Source: Pseudorhodobacter sp. E13 (GTDB lineage: Bacteria > Pseudomonadota > Alphaproteobacteria > Rhodobacterales > Rhodobacteraceae). Taken from it: DNA of 64,000 nucleotides. Both the position numbers and the translations under genes were made by a program. Where the stretch lies: contig NZ_RPEN01000154.1 in NCBI RefSeq assembly GCF_003991405.1, positions 1-64,000 of the forward strand, in the 5' to 3' direction. Positions 18,274-27,898 of the stretch are shown piece after piece (positions within the stretch are counted from its first letter, which is position 1; each line of letters starts with the position of its first letter). Below the pieces are notes generated by a model that saw nothing but the letters and a program-made list of their open reading frames with translations, had not been told where the DNA came from and did no database searches.

Positions 18274-19578
18274 ATGGACCCCATTCTACTTGCGTCGCTT
18301 GTCATTGCGCTGTGCCTTTTGCTGCTGCTGGGCACGGGGGTCTGGATTGCGCTGTCGTTGCTGGCGACCGGGCTGGTGGTGTTTCACTTCTTTGTGCCGC
18401 TGGATGCGGGGTCGATCATGGCCTCGACCATGTGGGACGCAAGCTGGAACTGGGCGCTGACCGCGCTGCCGCTGTTCGTCTGGATGGGCGAGATTTTGAT
18501 GCGGTCGGGCCTGTCCTCCAGCCTGTTTCGCGGCTTGTCGCCGTGGGTGGCGTGGCTGCCGGGTGGGTTGATGCATGTGAACGTGTTGGGCTGCGGGGTG
18601 ATGGCGGCGGTGTCCGGGTCATCGGCGGTGACAGCCGCCACCGTGGGCCGGATGAGCCTGCCGGAACTGACCGCGCGCAACTATGACCGCAACATGATGG
18701 TCGGATCGCTGGCCGGGGCAGGGACGTTCGGTCTGCTGATCCCGCCCTCCATCATCATGATCGTTTACGGCGTGGTGGCGCAGCAATCGGTGGCGCGTCT
18801 GTTCATTGCAGGCATTGCGCCGGGGCTGATGCTGATCGTGCTGTTTTCCAGCTATATCGCGCTATGGTCCAAGCTGAACCCCGACAAGCGCGGCGACCTG
18901 CCAGAACGCCTGCGCTTTGTCGAGAAGCTGCGCGCCTCGCGGGAATTGCTGCCCGTGGTGGCGCTGATCGTGGCGATCATCGGGTCGATTTACGGTGGCA
19001 TCGCCACCCCGACCGAGGCCGCAACCATCGGGATTTTCGGCGCGCTGCTGCTGGCCTTTCTGAACGGCACGCTCAGCCGCGAGATGGTGGTTGAAAGCCT
19101 GCTGTCGGCAACGCGAATTTCCTGCATGATCTCTTTCATCATCGCCTGTGCGGCCTGCCTGTCCATTGCGGTCGGCTTTGCCAATATCCCGCGCGCGGCG
19201 GCGGAATGGGTGCAAAGCATGGGGCTGAGCGCGGGCGCGCTGATCTTTGTGCTGACGATCTTTTTCCTGATCCTTGGCTGTTTTCTGGAAGGGATTTCGA
19301 TTCTGGTGCTGTCCAGCGCTGTGGTCTTGCCGATGATCAAGGCGGCGGGGATAGACCCGATCTGGTTTGGTATCTATGCGGTAATTGTGATCGAATGTGC
19401 GCAGATCACGCCTCCGGTGGGGTTCAACCTGATCGTGCTGAAATCCATGACCGGGCGCGGGATCGGCGATATTGCCAAGGCGACCTTGCCGTTTCTGTGC
19501 ATCCTGCTGCTGGCGATTGTGCTGATCTACCTGTTCCCGGCCATTGTCACCTTTCTGCCCGATCTGATGTTTGGCTGA
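18274..19578 (+). CDS. dctM: TRAP transporter large permease DctM
   Basis: The 434-residue polytopic membrane protein has about twelve hydrophobic segments. Family motifs include GSSAVTAATVGRMSLPEL, GAGTFGLLIPPSI, YGGIATPTEAATIGIFGA and ECAQITPPVGFNLIVLKSM. It forms the ion-coupled transport channel (usually Na+-driven) with DctQ. ATG 18274 is preferred over the GTG at 18271 because GGAG lies six bases upstream. This is the last gene of the operon; the next gene, prfA, begins about 50 bp later and belongs to a housekeeping block. I could not find a strong terminator in that gap. Confidence 0.95.
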   Translation: MDPILLASLVIALCLLLLLGTGVWIALSLLATGLVVFHFFVPLDAGSIMASTMWDASWNWALTALPLFVWMGEILMRSGLSSSLFRGLSPWVAWLPGGLMHVNVLGCGVMAAVSGSSAVTAATVGRMSLPELTARNYDRNMMVGSLAGAGTFGLLIPPSIIMIVYGVVAQQSVARLFIAGIAPGLMLIVLFSSYIALWSKLNPDKRGDLPERLRFVEKLRASRELLPVVALIVAIIGSIYGGIATPTEAATIGIFGALLLAFLNGTLSREMVVESLLSATRISCMISFIIACAACLSIAVGFANIPRAAAEWVQSMGLSAGALIFVLTIFFLILGCFLEGISILVLSSAVVLPMIKAAGIDPIWFGIYAVIVIECAQITPPVGFNLIVLKSMTGRGIGDIAKATLPFLCILLLAIVLIYLFPAIVTFLPDLMFG

Positions 19579-19629
19579 TGCAGCTTGCGCCCACTTGACC
19601 AACGCTGTGCCATAGGCCAAACCGCCCGC

Positions 19630-20682
19630 ATGGTCCCGATGGAAACCCTTGCCCAAATCAGCCAACGCTTCGAGTTTCTTGAAGCGAAGCTTTCGGCTGG
19701 CGCAGCCCCGGCCGAGATTGCCAAGCTGAGCCGGGAATACGGTGACCTCAAGCCAGTCGTCACCCAGATCGACGCCTATCGCCGCGCGCTGGATGATCTG
19801 GCCGAAGCGCAGATCATGCTGGCCGACCCGGAAATGCGGGCGCTGGCCGAGGAAGAACTGCCCGGCCTGCGCGCGCGGATCGAGGAGATGGAGGCCGCGC
19901 TGCAACTGGCGCTGCTGCCCAAGGATGCCGCCGATGCCCGCCCCGCCATTCTGGAAATCCGCCCCGGCACCGGCGGGGATGAGGCGGCGCTGTTCGCAGG
20001 CGATCTGCTGTCGATGTATCGCCGCTATGCCGAGGCCAAAGGCTGGACCTTTGAGATTCTGGAACTTCAGGAAAGCGATCTGGGCGGTATCCGCGAACTG
20101 ACCGCCCATGTGCAGGGCGAAGGCGTGTTTGCCCGGATGAAATACGAATCCGGGGTGCATCGCGTGCAGCGCGTGCCGGAAACCGAAAGCGGCGGGCGGG
20201 TGCATACCTCTGCCGCCACCGTGGCCGTGCTGCCCGAGGCCGAGGAGGTGGATATCGACATTCCCGCCTCCGACATCCGGATTGATACGATGCGGGCATC
20301 TGGCGCCGGGGGCCAGCACGTCAACACCACGGATTCCGCGGTGCGCATCACCCATATTCCCACCGGTATCATCGTGGTGTCGGCGATGAAATCGCAGCAT
20401 CAGAACCGGGTCGCGGCGATGCAGGTGCTGCGCGCAAGGCTTTTTGAGGCAGAGCGCGCGCGGGTCGATGCCGAACGCTCTGCCAGCCGCAAAAGTCAGG
20501 TCGGGTCGGGGGATCGGTCTGAACGCATCCGCACCTATAACTTCCCGCAGGGCCGCATGACCGACCACCGCATCAACCTGACCCTGTATTCGCTGGGGCA
20601 GATCATGGCGGGCGATCTGGACCCGATTATCGACGCGCTGATTTCCGACGATCAGGCCCGCAAACTGGCCGAGATGGAATGA
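19630..20682 (+). CDS. prfA: Peptide chain release factor 1
   Basis: The 350-residue class I release factor has the GGQ tripeptide at 227-229 ([10 protein letters not shown]), which enters the peptidyl-transferase centre, and the RF1-type decoding domain ([18 protein letters not shown]). The C-terminal half (VQSEKSQHQNR-type segment: [15 protein letters not shown]) is typical. It recognises UAA and UAG. ATG 19630 or the ATG three codons later could start translation; no strong Shine-Dalgarno sequence is seen for either. The stop codon overlaps prmC (ATGA), the enzyme that methylates the GGQ glutamine, so substrate and modifier are made together. Confidence 0.97.
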   Translation: MVPMETLAQISQRFEFLEAKLSAGAAPAEIAKLSREYGDLKPVVTQIDAYRRALDDLAEAQIMLADPEMRALAEEELPGLRARIEEMEAALQLALLPKDAADARPAILEIRPGTGGDEAALFAGDLLSMYRRYAEAKGWTFEILELQESDLGGIRELTAHVQGEGVFARMKYESGVHRVQRVPETESGGRVHTSAATVAVLPEAEEVDIDIPASDIRIDTMRASGAGGQHVNTTDSAVRITHIPTGIIVVSAMKSQHQNRVAAMQVLRARLFEAERARVDAERSASRKSQVGSGDRSERIRTYNFPQGRMTDHRINLTLYSLGQIMAGDLDPIIDALISDDQARKLAEME

Positions 20683-21512
20683 CCACGCTGCTGGCCGCGA
20701 AACGGGCAGGGCTGGCGCAACTGGCGCAAGCGGGTATCGCTGAACCCGCGCAGGATGTGGCGATACTGCTCGCGCATGTGCTGGGGGTAGACCGGGGCGG
20801 GCTTGCGCTGCTGGGCCCGCAAACCGAACTGACCCCGGCACAAGCGGTGGCATTGGACGCCGCGCTGACGAAGCGCGCCGCGCGTCAGCCCATCGCCCAG
20901 ATCACCGGGCAACGCCTGTTCTGGGGCCGCAGCTTTGCCGTGACCCGCGATGTGTTGGACCCGCGCCCCGAAACCGAAACCCTGATCGCCGCCGCACTGC
21001 AACAGCCCTTTGCCCGCTTGCTGGACCTTGGCACCGGCACTGGTTGCATCCTGCTGACCCTGCTGGCCGAAACCACGGCCACGGGCGTCGGCGTCGATCT
21101 GTCGCCGCAGGCTTTGACTGTGGCGCAGGGCAATGCGCAGCGCCTTGGGCTGGCCGCGCGGGCAGCGTTTCAGCACTCGGATTGGTTTGCGCAGGTGGCA
21201 GGGCAGTTTGACATCATCACCTCGAACCCGCCCTATATCGCCGCTGATGAAATGCCATCGCTCAGCCCTGATGTGCGGGAATGGGAGCCGCATCTGGCCC
21301 TGACCCCCGGCGGCGATGGGCTGGACCCTTACCGCATCATCGCCCGTGACGCTGGCCGCTTTTTGCGGCCGGGCGGGCGGGTGATGGTGGAAATCGGGCC
21401 GACACAGGCGGCAAGGGTGGCAGGGTTCTTTGCCGCGCAGGGCTTTACGGGAATCACCGTTTTGCAGGATTTGGATGGCCGCGACCGCGTTGTGGCCGCG
21501 CAAAAGCCCTGA
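20679..21512 (+). CDS. prmC: Release-factor glutamine N5-methyltransferase
   Basis: The 277-residue Rossmann-fold methyltransferase methylates the GGQ glutamine of RF1 and RF2 using S-adenosylmethionine. The SAM motif [15 protein letters not shown] and the substrate motif NPPY at 183-186 ([12 protein letters not shown]) are intact. An N-terminal helical domain (1-75) recognises the factor. It overlaps prfA by four bases, the standard arrangement. A hairpin starting just before its stop codon (21502-21524, ending in four T) probably ends the prfA-prmC transcript. Confidence 0.95.
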   Translation: MTTLLAAKRAGLAQLAQAGIAEPAQDVAILLAHVLGVDRGGLALLGPQTELTPAQAVALDAALTKRAARQPIAQITGQRLFWGRSFAVTRDVLDPRPETETLIAAALQQPFARLLDLGTGTGCILLTLLAETTATGVGVDLSPQALTVAQGNAQRLGLAARAAFQHSDWFAQVAGQFDIITSNPPYIAADEMPSLSPDVREWEPHLALTPGGDGLDPYRIIARDAGRFLRPGGRVMVEIGPTQAARVAGFFAAQGFTGITVLQDLDGRDRVVAAQKP

Positions 21513-21524
21513 AATCGGGCTTTT
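21502..21524 (+). terminator. Rho-independent terminator after prmC
   Basis: AAAAGCCC-TGAAATC-GGGCTTTT forms an 8-bp stem that includes the prmC stop codon in its loop and ends in TTTT. It is a modest intrinsic terminator for prfA-prmC. Confidence 0.6.
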
Positions 21525-21762
21525 CCGCAGTTTTCGCACCGCAAACCCGCCTAAAATGCGCATTTGCCACATAATTCACTTGTGCAGTTCCCCCCTCCAC
21601 GGCTAAACAAACGGCGTGCGAGACGTTTTACGCGTCGAGGAAACTCGGGCCTGGCCCTGCACAGAATGCCAAAAATACTCAGACCGCCGGACGACAGCAG
21701 CATGTGAATGCTCAATGTTCGTGCCTCTGGGCTTAGCCAGATAGATCTGGACAAAGGACAAG

Positions 21763-22509
21763 ATGAGATCTTCCAAGTCCCGCTCGCGTTCGAAATCGAA
21801 CCGCCCGCGCACCCTCGGCAATATCACGAACCGCGTCTTCGACAGCTCCGGCCCCGAAGGCAAGGTGCGCGGTACGCCGCAGCAAATCATTGATAAATAC
21901 CTGATTTTGGCCCGCGACGCGCAGTTGTCGAATGACCGCGTGAATGCCGAAAACTTCTTGCAACATGCGGAACATTATACCCGCATGCTGGCCGAAGCGA
22001 TGCGTGAGATGCAGGCCGAACAGGACCAGCGCCGCCAGCAGGACAATCAGAACCAGCAGCGCGACCAGAACCAGCAACGCGACCGCCAACAGGATCGAGG
22101 TGACAACCAGCAACCCGATTTGCGCGAGGACCGTGCAGATGACCGCCGCGACACCGCCGCGCGCGAAGATCGCCGGGATGACCGCCGGGATGATCGCCGT
22201 GAGCGTGGCTCTCAGCAGCCCGAAAATGCCGGTGCCAAAGCCGATGTGATCGAGATTGCCTCGGGCGATGATGACAGCAATCTGGTCGAAACACCCGAGG
22301 CCCGCCGCGCCCCGCGCCACCGTCCGGCCCGCAACAAACGGGTTGAGGATGGGGCAGACCAAGGCGCTGCCAAAGCCGATACGCCCGCTGCAACCGATGA
22401 CGGCCCCAAGGCCGACCGCGGCCCCCGCAAACCGCGCGGCCCCCGCAAACCAAAGCCTGACAGCGATGCCCCGCGCAATGAGGCACCCGGCAACGAGGCC
22501 GCTGAATAA
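21763..22509 (+). CDS. DUF4167 domain-containing protein
   Basis: The 248-residue protein's first 85 residues form the conserved DUF4167 domain of alphaproteobacteria: a basic RSSKSRSRSKSNR start, then GNITNRVFDSSGPEGKVRG and a helical part ending near AEAMREM. The rest is low complexity, first Gln/Arg/Asp-rich (about 87-150), then Pro/Lys/Arg-rich. The very basic, disordered build suggests nucleic-acid or ribosome contact, but no function is established that I can cite. AAGGAC precedes ATG 21763. The 250-bp leader upstream holds no gene I can support. A strong terminator follows. Confidence 0.9.
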   Translation: MRSSKSRSRSKSNRPRTLGNITNRVFDSSGPEGKVRGTPQQIIDKYLILARDAQLSNDRVNAENFLQHAEHYTRMLAEAMREMQAEQDQRRQQDNQNQQRDQNQQRDRQQDRGDNQQPDLREDRADDRRDTAAREDRRDDRRDDRRERGSQQPENAGAKADVIEIASGDDDSNLVETPEARRAPRHRPARNKRVEDGADQGAAKADTPAATDDGPKADRGPRKPRGPRKPKPDSDAPRNEAPGNEAAE

Positions 22510-22512
22510 CGA

Positions 22513-22545
22513 AAAAAGGCCGGCGCAGATGCGACCGGCCTTTTT
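22513..22545. terminator. Bidirectional terminator between DUF4167 and rsmA
   Basis: AAAAAGGCCGG and CCGGCCTTTTT form a perfect 11-bp stem around an 11-base loop. Runs of A and T on both sides let it serve the DUF4167 gene on the plus strand and the rsmA end of the long minus-strand operon. Confidence 0.88.
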
Positions 22546-22563
22546 CATGCGCCTGTTAAAACA

Positions 22564-23400
22564 CTAGTCGTAAAGCCGTGACAAAGCGCAGAATTGCTCA
22601 AGTGAGATTTCTTCGGCCCGCGCGGTTGGTGCAATGCCCACTTGCGTCAGCTTGGCCTCAATATCCGGCCCCATCGCCTTCAGGCTCGATCGCAGCATCT
22701 TGCGGCGCTGGTTGAACCCCATCGCCGTGATCCGCGACAAGGCCGCCGCATTCGCCTCAAATCGCGGCTGCTCCAGCCGGGTCAGATGCACCACGGCGGA
22801 ATGCACCTTGGGCGCGGGGCTGAAAGCCTCGGGCGGCAAGCTCATCACGATCTTCGGCTCTGCCCGCCACTGCGCCAACAGCGCCAATCGGCCATAGGCC
22901 TTGTCGCCGGGCTTTGCCACGATGCGCTGCGCGACTTCCTTCTGGAACATCAAGGTCAGGCTTTGCCAGAACGGCGGCCAATGCTCGGGCGATAGCCAGC
23001 GGATCAACAACTCGGTTCCCACATTATAGGGTAGGTTCGCCACCACCCGCACCGGCGGCGTCAGATGCGCGGAAATATCAAGACCCAAGGCATCGGCATT
23101 CACCACCTCCAGCCGCCCCGGATAGATCATTGCAATCTCGGCCAGTGCAGGCATGCAGCGCGCATCCTTTTCCACGGCAAGCACGCGCCGCGCGCCTTCG
23201 GCCAACAGCCCGCGCGTCAAGCCGCCGGGGCCGGGGCCCACCTCCAACACATCACATTGCGTCAGATCGCCCGCGCAACGTGCGATTTTGGAGGTCAGGT
23301 TCAAATCCAGCAGAAAATTCTGCCCCAACTGCTTTTTCGCCACCAGATCATGCGTGCGGATCACCTGCGCAAGGCTGGGCAGCCCGTCAATTGCCGCCAT
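22564..23400 (-). CDS. rsmA: 16S rRNA (adenine(1518)-N6/adenine(1519)-N6)-dimethyltransferase
   Basis: The 278-residue KsgA/RsmA protein dimethylates two adenines in the last helix of 16S rRNA late in 30S assembly. Visible are [11 protein letters not shown], the SAM site [16 protein letters not shown] and the catalytic [11 protein letters not shown] (NLPY motif). ATG 23400 was chosen because a perfect AGGAGG sits five bases upstream; the in-frame ATG at 23418 lies before that site. Its 5' end overlaps pdxA by 14 bp, the same order (pdxA then rsmA) as in many proteobacteria. It is the last gene of the lptF-to-rsmA run. Confidence 0.96.
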   Translation of the reverse strand: MAAIDGLPSLAQVIRTHDLVAKKQLGQNFLLDLNLTSKIARCAGDLTQCDVLEVGPGPGGLTRGLLAEGARRVLAVEKDARCMPALAEIAMIYPGRLEVVNADALGLDISAHLTPPVRVVANLPYNVGTELLIRWLSPEHWPPFWQSLTLMFQKEVAQRIVAKPGDKAYGRLALLAQWRAEPKIVMSLPPEAFSPAPKVHSAVVHLTRLEQPRFEANAAALSRITAMGFNQRRKMLRSSLKAMGPDIEAKLTQVGIAPTARAEEISLEQFCALSRLYD

Positions 23401-24454
23401 CGCCGCCTCCTGCTTCATCTTGGTGCAAATACCTCACGGGGGGTGCGGGGGGTGTGAAACCCCCCGCTGCTTTGCCACCCCGTGCCCGCGCCATGTCTTG
23501 CGCCATCCGCAGGGCTGCGATCAGGCTGGTCGGGTCCGCGATGCCACGCCCGGCAATATCAAAGGCGGTGCCATGATCGGGTGAGGTGCGGATGAAGGGC
23601 AGGCCCAGCGTCAGGTTGACCCCGCCCGCAAAATCTATGGTCTTGATCGGGATCAGCGCCTGATCATGATACATGCAGACCGCCACGTCATAGCGCGCGC
23701 GGGCCGCCGCATGGAACATCGTATCGGCGGGCAGGGGGCCTGCAAGCTGCATCCCTTCGGCGCGCAATCGGTCCAGCACGGGGGTGATCAGCTCGATCTC
23801 GGCCCGGCCCATGGCCCCGCCTTCGCCTGCATGGGGGTTCAGGCCCGCCACCGCGATACGCGGTGCCATGATGCCGAAATCCTGCTGCAAGCTCGCATGG
23901 GTGATGCGCAGCACTGCTTCCAGCGCCTGCGGGGTCAGCGCTTGCGGCACCTCTGACAGCGGAATGTGGATCGTCACCGGCACCACGCGCAACTGCGGGC
24001 AGGCCAGCATCATCACCACCCGGTCCACCCCGCCCAGATCGGCCAGATATTCGGTATGGCCCGGAAAGGCGAACCCGGCCCCATCTTTCAACGCTTTCTT
24101 ATGGATCGGAGCGGTGCAAATGGCAGATGCCTCGCCTGCCATCACCAGTGCCACCGCCCGCGCGATCACCGCGATCACATCGGCGGCATGGTCGGGCTGT
24201 GCGGTGCCGGGGGTGTTGGGGCTGGCGAAAGGATGGGGCAGCACGGGCAGACGGCCCGGTGCCACGGCTTGCGCCTGCTGAGGGCTTTCAATCAGATCAT
24301 AGGCGCAATCCATGGGCAGATGCCTTGGATCACCGATCCAGAAAAACGGCACCTCTGCCCCTAGCAGGGCCCGCGCCTTGGCGGCGATCTCGGGGCCAAT
24401 GCCCGCAGGTTCGCCGCAGGTCAGGGCGATGGGCCGTTCCACCGGGCTTTGCAT
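23387..24454 (-). CDS. pdxA: 4-hydroxythreonine-4-phosphate dehydrogenase
   Basis: The 355-residue enzyme of pyridoxal-phosphate synthesis oxidises 4-phosphohydroxythreonine with NAD. The N-terminal [13 protein letters not shown] and the three metal-binding histidine regions [22 protein letters not shown] and [11 protein letters not shown] are present. The C-terminal tail after [13 protein letters not shown] runs about 20 residues beyond the usual end and overlaps the rsmA start region. It contains the AGGAGG site used by rsmA, so the tail may be kept partly for its RNA sequence. It starts three bases after the surA-like gene ends. Confidence 0.96.
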   Translation of the reverse strand: MQSPVERPIALTCGEPAGIGPEIAAKARALLGAEVPFFWIGDPRHLPMDCAYDLIESPQQAQAVAPGRLPVLPHPFASPNTPGTAQPDHAADVIAVIARAVALVMAGEASAICTAPIHKKALKDGAGFAFPGHTEYLADLGGVDRVVMMLACPQLRVVPVTIHIPLSEVPQALTPQALEAVLRITHASLQQDFGIMAPRIAVAGLNPHAGEGGAMGRAEIELITPVLDRLRAEGMQLAGPLPADTMFHAAARARYDVAVCMYHDQALIPIKTIDFAGGVNLTLGLPFIRTSPDHGTAFDIAGRGIADPTSLIAALRMAQDMARARGGKAAGGFTPPAPPVRYLHQDEAGGGDGGN

Positions 24455-24457
24455 TGC

Positions 24458-25723
24458 TTATGGTTCGCGGATGATGGCGTTGAAGCGCAGTTCTTCCAGA
24501 TAGGTCTGCGCCTCTGCCGCCAAGCGCTCATTCAGCAAACGCTCACGCACTTCGTCACGGCTGGGCGGCACTTCTTGCACCGGGGTGCGCGAACACAGCA
24601 TCAGGAACACATGCGCGCCGCCGCTGGCAAAATCGGTGCTTTCATTGGGGTCAAGCGCCGCCAAGGCGCGCCCGATATTTGCGGGCAACTCTGCGGCGGG
24701 TTTGGTTTCACGCAGCAAGCGCTCTGCCGGTTGACCCTGTGCCACGGCGTAAAGGTCATTGCAGGTATCAACACTGGCGCGCAGGGTTGCGGCCTCGGAC
24801 GGGCCATTGGCAGCGGGCAGCAGATATTGGGCGTAATCAATAGTAACGGCTTTGGTCGCGGCACCCTTATCCTCGCGCAGACCATTCAGGATGAACAGGC
24901 CCACGGCCCCACCCATGGAAACAGGCTGCGACACTTCGCCCGGCGCAAGGCCCAGAATGACAGGGGCAAGTGCTGCGGGTAGATTGGCCAGCGGCATCCA
25001 GTCCAGCCGCCCCCCGCGCCCGGCTGTCGCCGAGGCAGAGTTGCGCCGGGCCGCTGCGGCAAAGGCGGTTTCGGAATTGATCTGTGCGCGCAGACGTTCG
25101 GCGCGGGCCAATACCGCCTCTTCCTGACCGGGGGGGGCCGGGATCACCAGTTCGGAAATCAGCACCTGAACCGCTGCTGTCCCATCGCCTGCGGCAATCG
25201 CGCGATCCACTTCGGCATCCGAAATCACGGTCTTTGGGGCATAGCGCTGGCGGATCACCTCACGCCAGACCAGACCCGCTTCGACGAAATCGCGGAAGGT
25301 CTGGGGTGAAACGCCTTCTTGCCCAAGGGCTTGGATGAATTGCTCGGCCGTCAATTCCGCGCGGGATGCAAATTCTTCCATCCCGGCGGCAATCTGATCG
25401 GGCGTCGCGGCAATGCTCAACGCTTTGGCCGCAGCCATGCGCAACCGATCCTCGATCAGCGCCTTCAACGCTTCTTTCTCAAGGTCGCCGGGCGTGCGGA
25501 ACAGGCGCAGCATCTGGATGCGCTGCTGCACTTCGAATTCGGTAATCGCGCGATCATTCACATAGACACGCGGCGCAAACAGGTTTTGCGCCTGCGCGGG
25601 CATGGCACCGGGGGCCACCGTCAGCAATACAGCGGAAAGGGCGATGGCAAGGGGGGCAAGGCGGATCATTCGACTTCTTCTCATAGCAAGGGTCTTTGGC
25701 CCATGGGCGGCGATCTGGTTCAT
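24458..25723 (-). CDS. surA: Periplasmic chaperone / peptidyl-prolyl isomerase, SurA type
   Basis: The 421-residue protein has a hydrophobic signal segment (about 20-40) and a cleavage-like AQAQ site near residue 46. An N-terminal SurA chaperone region follows (VYVNDRAITEFEVQQRI, a family hallmark), then one parvulin (PpiC) domain at about 190-290, and a C-terminal helical part. SurA escorts outer-membrane proteins through the periplasm. It lies directly after lptD, whose product is an outer-membrane client. The start at 25723 leaves an 18-residue hydrophilic extension; internal ATGs at residues 14 and 19 are alternatives, and none has a convincing Shine-Dalgarno sequence. Confidence 0.9.
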   Translation of the reverse strand: MNQIAAHGPKTLAMRRSRMIRLAPLAIALSAVLLTVAPGAMPAQAQNLFAPRVYVNDRAITEFEVQQRIQMLRLFRTPGDLEKEALKALIEDRLRMAAAKALSIAATPDQIAAGMEEFASRAELTAEQFIQALGQEGVSPQTFRDFVEAGLVWREVIRQRYAPKTVISDAEVDRAIAAGDGTAAVQVLISELVIPAPPGQEEAVLARAERLRAQINSETAFAAAARRNSASATAGRGGRLDWMPLANLPAALAPVILGLAPGEVSQPVSMGGAVGLFILNGLREDKGAATKAVTIDYAQYLLPAANGPSEAATLRASVDTCNDLYAVAQGQPAERLLRETKPAAELPANIGRALAALDPNESTDFASGGAHVFLMLCSRTPVQEVPPSRDEVRERLLNERLAAEAQTYLEELRFNAIIREP

Positions 25724-25759
25724 TAGTGCTACTCTGTCCTGCTGGGTGATGGCAACCGT

Positions 25760-27898
25760 TTAACCACTGCAACTTTTGGCCGGGCCACGCCGACCGGAGC
25801 CGCCAAAGCCCAACAGATCGACCGAAAGACCGAAGTCGGTGGTCGCGCTCAGGCTGCTGGAGGAGGTGAAGCGCCGGTTCAAGGTCATATCCAGTTTCAG
25901 ACATTCGTTGCGGAAGGCAAGGTTCAACCCTGCCGAGGCGGCGCGGTCGGCTTCGAAATCATAACGCGTGCTCAGATTGGCCTCCCAATTCGGGGTAAAC
26001 TGATAGCGGCCATCCAGCGTCAGCTCTGACACATCGGTGGTGCGGCTTTCGGTGCTGTCGGCCAGCATGCGCACATAGGACGAGGTGAGCCCGTATTTCT
26101 CGCGCGTCAGGGCAAGCCGCATCTCGCCTTTGGTGATCTTGAAATCGGTGTTGAACACCAGCCGGTTCGTCATCTCGACGCCATTGGCAAAGGACAGGCG
26201 CAGCGCCCCCAACCAATCCGAACGCATGCCCTGCAAGCCCGAGGCCACGCCGAATTGCCCATAGTCCTTGTTGCGATAGATGCGGCCAAAGGTCAGCCCC
26301 ATGGTCCAGCCCGTCGGATCGAGGCGCGTATAGCTCAATCCGATATTGGCGCGCGGCCCTTTTTCAATCGCATCGGCCCCGGCAAAGCGGCTCAGCGAAA
26401 ACAGGTTGCTCTCGTCGAATTCGACCAGAACGCTGTCCTCATTCGGGATCACGGCTCCGTTGCGCTTGGTCGTGACCAGTTGCACCACCGGCTCGATGAT
26501 ATGGCTGACGCCGTTTTGCGAGGCGCGCACCCATGGCCAGCGCAGCTCTACCCCGGTGCCGATCTGGCCGCGAAAGCTGTCGCCGGCATATGTGCTGTCT
26601 TGCGTGATGGAATAGAAATCACCGTTCATTTCGGTGAAGGCCGCGCCAAGGATCCCCGCAGGCAAGACCCAGTTGCGCCGCCAGTCAGCCGTAAAGGACA
26701 GGCGCGCAAGGTCGCGCCCATCGCTGATGCCATCGCCATCGCTGTCGGTATCAATATCGGAACTGCGATAATGGCTATGAGATTGCACGCGGAAGCCCCC
26801 TTCACCGCCGATCGAGTTTGGCGAGAAGCGGCGCTGATAGGTCAGGTCGCCGACGATGGTGGGCAGCGTGCTGTTGCTGTCACCCGCGCGGATAGAGCGG
26901 TAATTGATCAGCCGGGCCGAGATATGTTCGTTGCGACGGGTGCGGAAAGCCTCCACCCGGCTGTCCAGACGGTCTGCCGAGGAGATGCCGTAATCCAGCA
27001 GATACGCCTCATCAGTCACGATGATCCCCGAAAAATCGAGCGTGAAGTCCTTGGGCAAGGTAAAGCGGCCTTCGGTGGTCAAATAGCCTCTCGCCTCACC
27101 GGGCAGGATCTGGTCGCGCGACAGGGCACCGTTCAACTCGATCGTTCCGGTGGCAAAGGCCTGCCTGTAGCGCAGCCCCAGCGTTTGCGCATCCTTGCTG
27201 GATATATATGGCGTGACGGTCAGGTCTTTGTCATCGCCGATCCGGATGAAATAGGGCACCTTGACCCCAAATCCCAATTCACTGGTCGTGCGGAACGAGG
27301 GGGCCAGAAACCCGGTCTGGCGTTTCAACGTCGGGTCCGGCATCCGCAGACGCGGCACCCAGAAAATGGGCACCCCGGCCAAGCGGAAGCTGGCATTTTC
27401 GAAATAGATCTGGCGTTCCAATTCATCATGGATGACGCGATTGGCCCGGATTTCCCACAGCGGGGTCGGGTTGTTGGCACAGACCTTGCACGACGACACC
27501 ACCGAATTGTTCAGGCTGGTATAGCGCCCGCCGATGCGCATCATCTCGGAGGCGGCCATTTGCAATTGCTGGTCCAGCACCAGCCGCGCGCTTTGCAGCA
27601 CACCTTCGGAAAAATCGCTCGACAGTTCTGCCTGACTGGCCAGAATGATGGTGCCGGAGTCATCGGTCAGCACGATCGGCCCCGAGATGGTCAGCCGGTC
27701 CGCGCCACGATCATAGGTGATCCGTGAGGCTTTCAGGCGCTTCCCCTTGTGGAACACCTCGACGTTGCCGGTTGCCAGCAGCGTATCATTGCCCGCAATC
27801 GCCACGCGATCCGCCACCAGCGAGGCCAAATCCTGCGCCCGGGCCAAGGGGGCGGCCAGCAGCGTGCAAAGGGTCAGGAGTATGGTAAAAAGACGCAT
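25760..27898 (-). CDS. lptD: LPS-assembly outer-membrane protein LptD
   Basis: The 712-residue protein has a signal peptide (MRLFTILLTLCTLLAAPLARA), an N-terminal OstA/LptA-like beta-jellyroll (about 25-140) and a long beta-barrel. The segment SSCKVCANNPTPLW contains the paired cysteines expected for disulfide formation, and two more cysteines lie near the C-terminus. With LptE it inserts lipopolysaccharide into the outer leaflet. The start at 27898 has GGAGG seven bases upstream; the ATG at 27901 is nearly equal. The lptG stop codon overlaps it. It is followed by the surA-like gene. Confidence 0.95.
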   Translation of the reverse strand: MRLFTILLTLCTLLAAPLARAQDLASLVADRVAIAGNDTLLATGNVEVFHKGKRLKASRITYDRGADRLTISGPIVLTDDSGTIILASQAELSSDFSEGVLQSARLVLDQQLQMAASEMMRIGGRYTSLNNSVVSSCKVCANNPTPLWEIRANRVIHDELERQIYFENASFRLAGVPIFWVPRLRMPDPTLKRQTGFLAPSFRTTSELGFGVKVPYFIRIGDDKDLTVTPYISSKDAQTLGLRYRQAFATGTIELNGALSRDQILPGEARGYLTTEGRFTLPKDFTLDFSGIIVTDEAYLLDYGISSADRLDSRVEAFRTRRNEHISARLINYRSIRAGDSNSTLPTIVGDLTYQRRFSPNSIGGEGGFRVQSHSHYRSSDIDTDSDGDGISDGRDLARLSFTADWRRNWVLPAGILGAAFTEMNGDFYSITQDSTYAGDSFRGQIGTGVELRWPWVRASQNGVSHIIEPVVQLVTTKRNGAVIPNEDSVLVEFDESNLFSLSRFAGADAIEKGPRANIGLSYTRLDPTGWTMGLTFGRIYRNKDYGQFGVASGLQGMRSDWLGALRLSFANGVEMTNRLVFNTDFKITKGEMRLALTREKYGLTSSYVRMLADSTESRTTDVSELTLDGRYQFTPNWEANLSTRYDFEADRAASAGLNLAFRNECLKLDMTLNRRFTSSSSLSATTDFGLSVDLLGFGGSGRRGPAKSCSG

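Noticed and set aside
18862-20853. Minus-strand open frame of 663 codons
   Set aside because: It covers the antisense of dctM, prfA and prmC; its His/Arg/Gln-rich translation matches no family and it crosses three real genes.
26255-27727. Plus-strand open frame of 490 codons
   Set aside because: It is antisense to lptD and has no recognisable domain.
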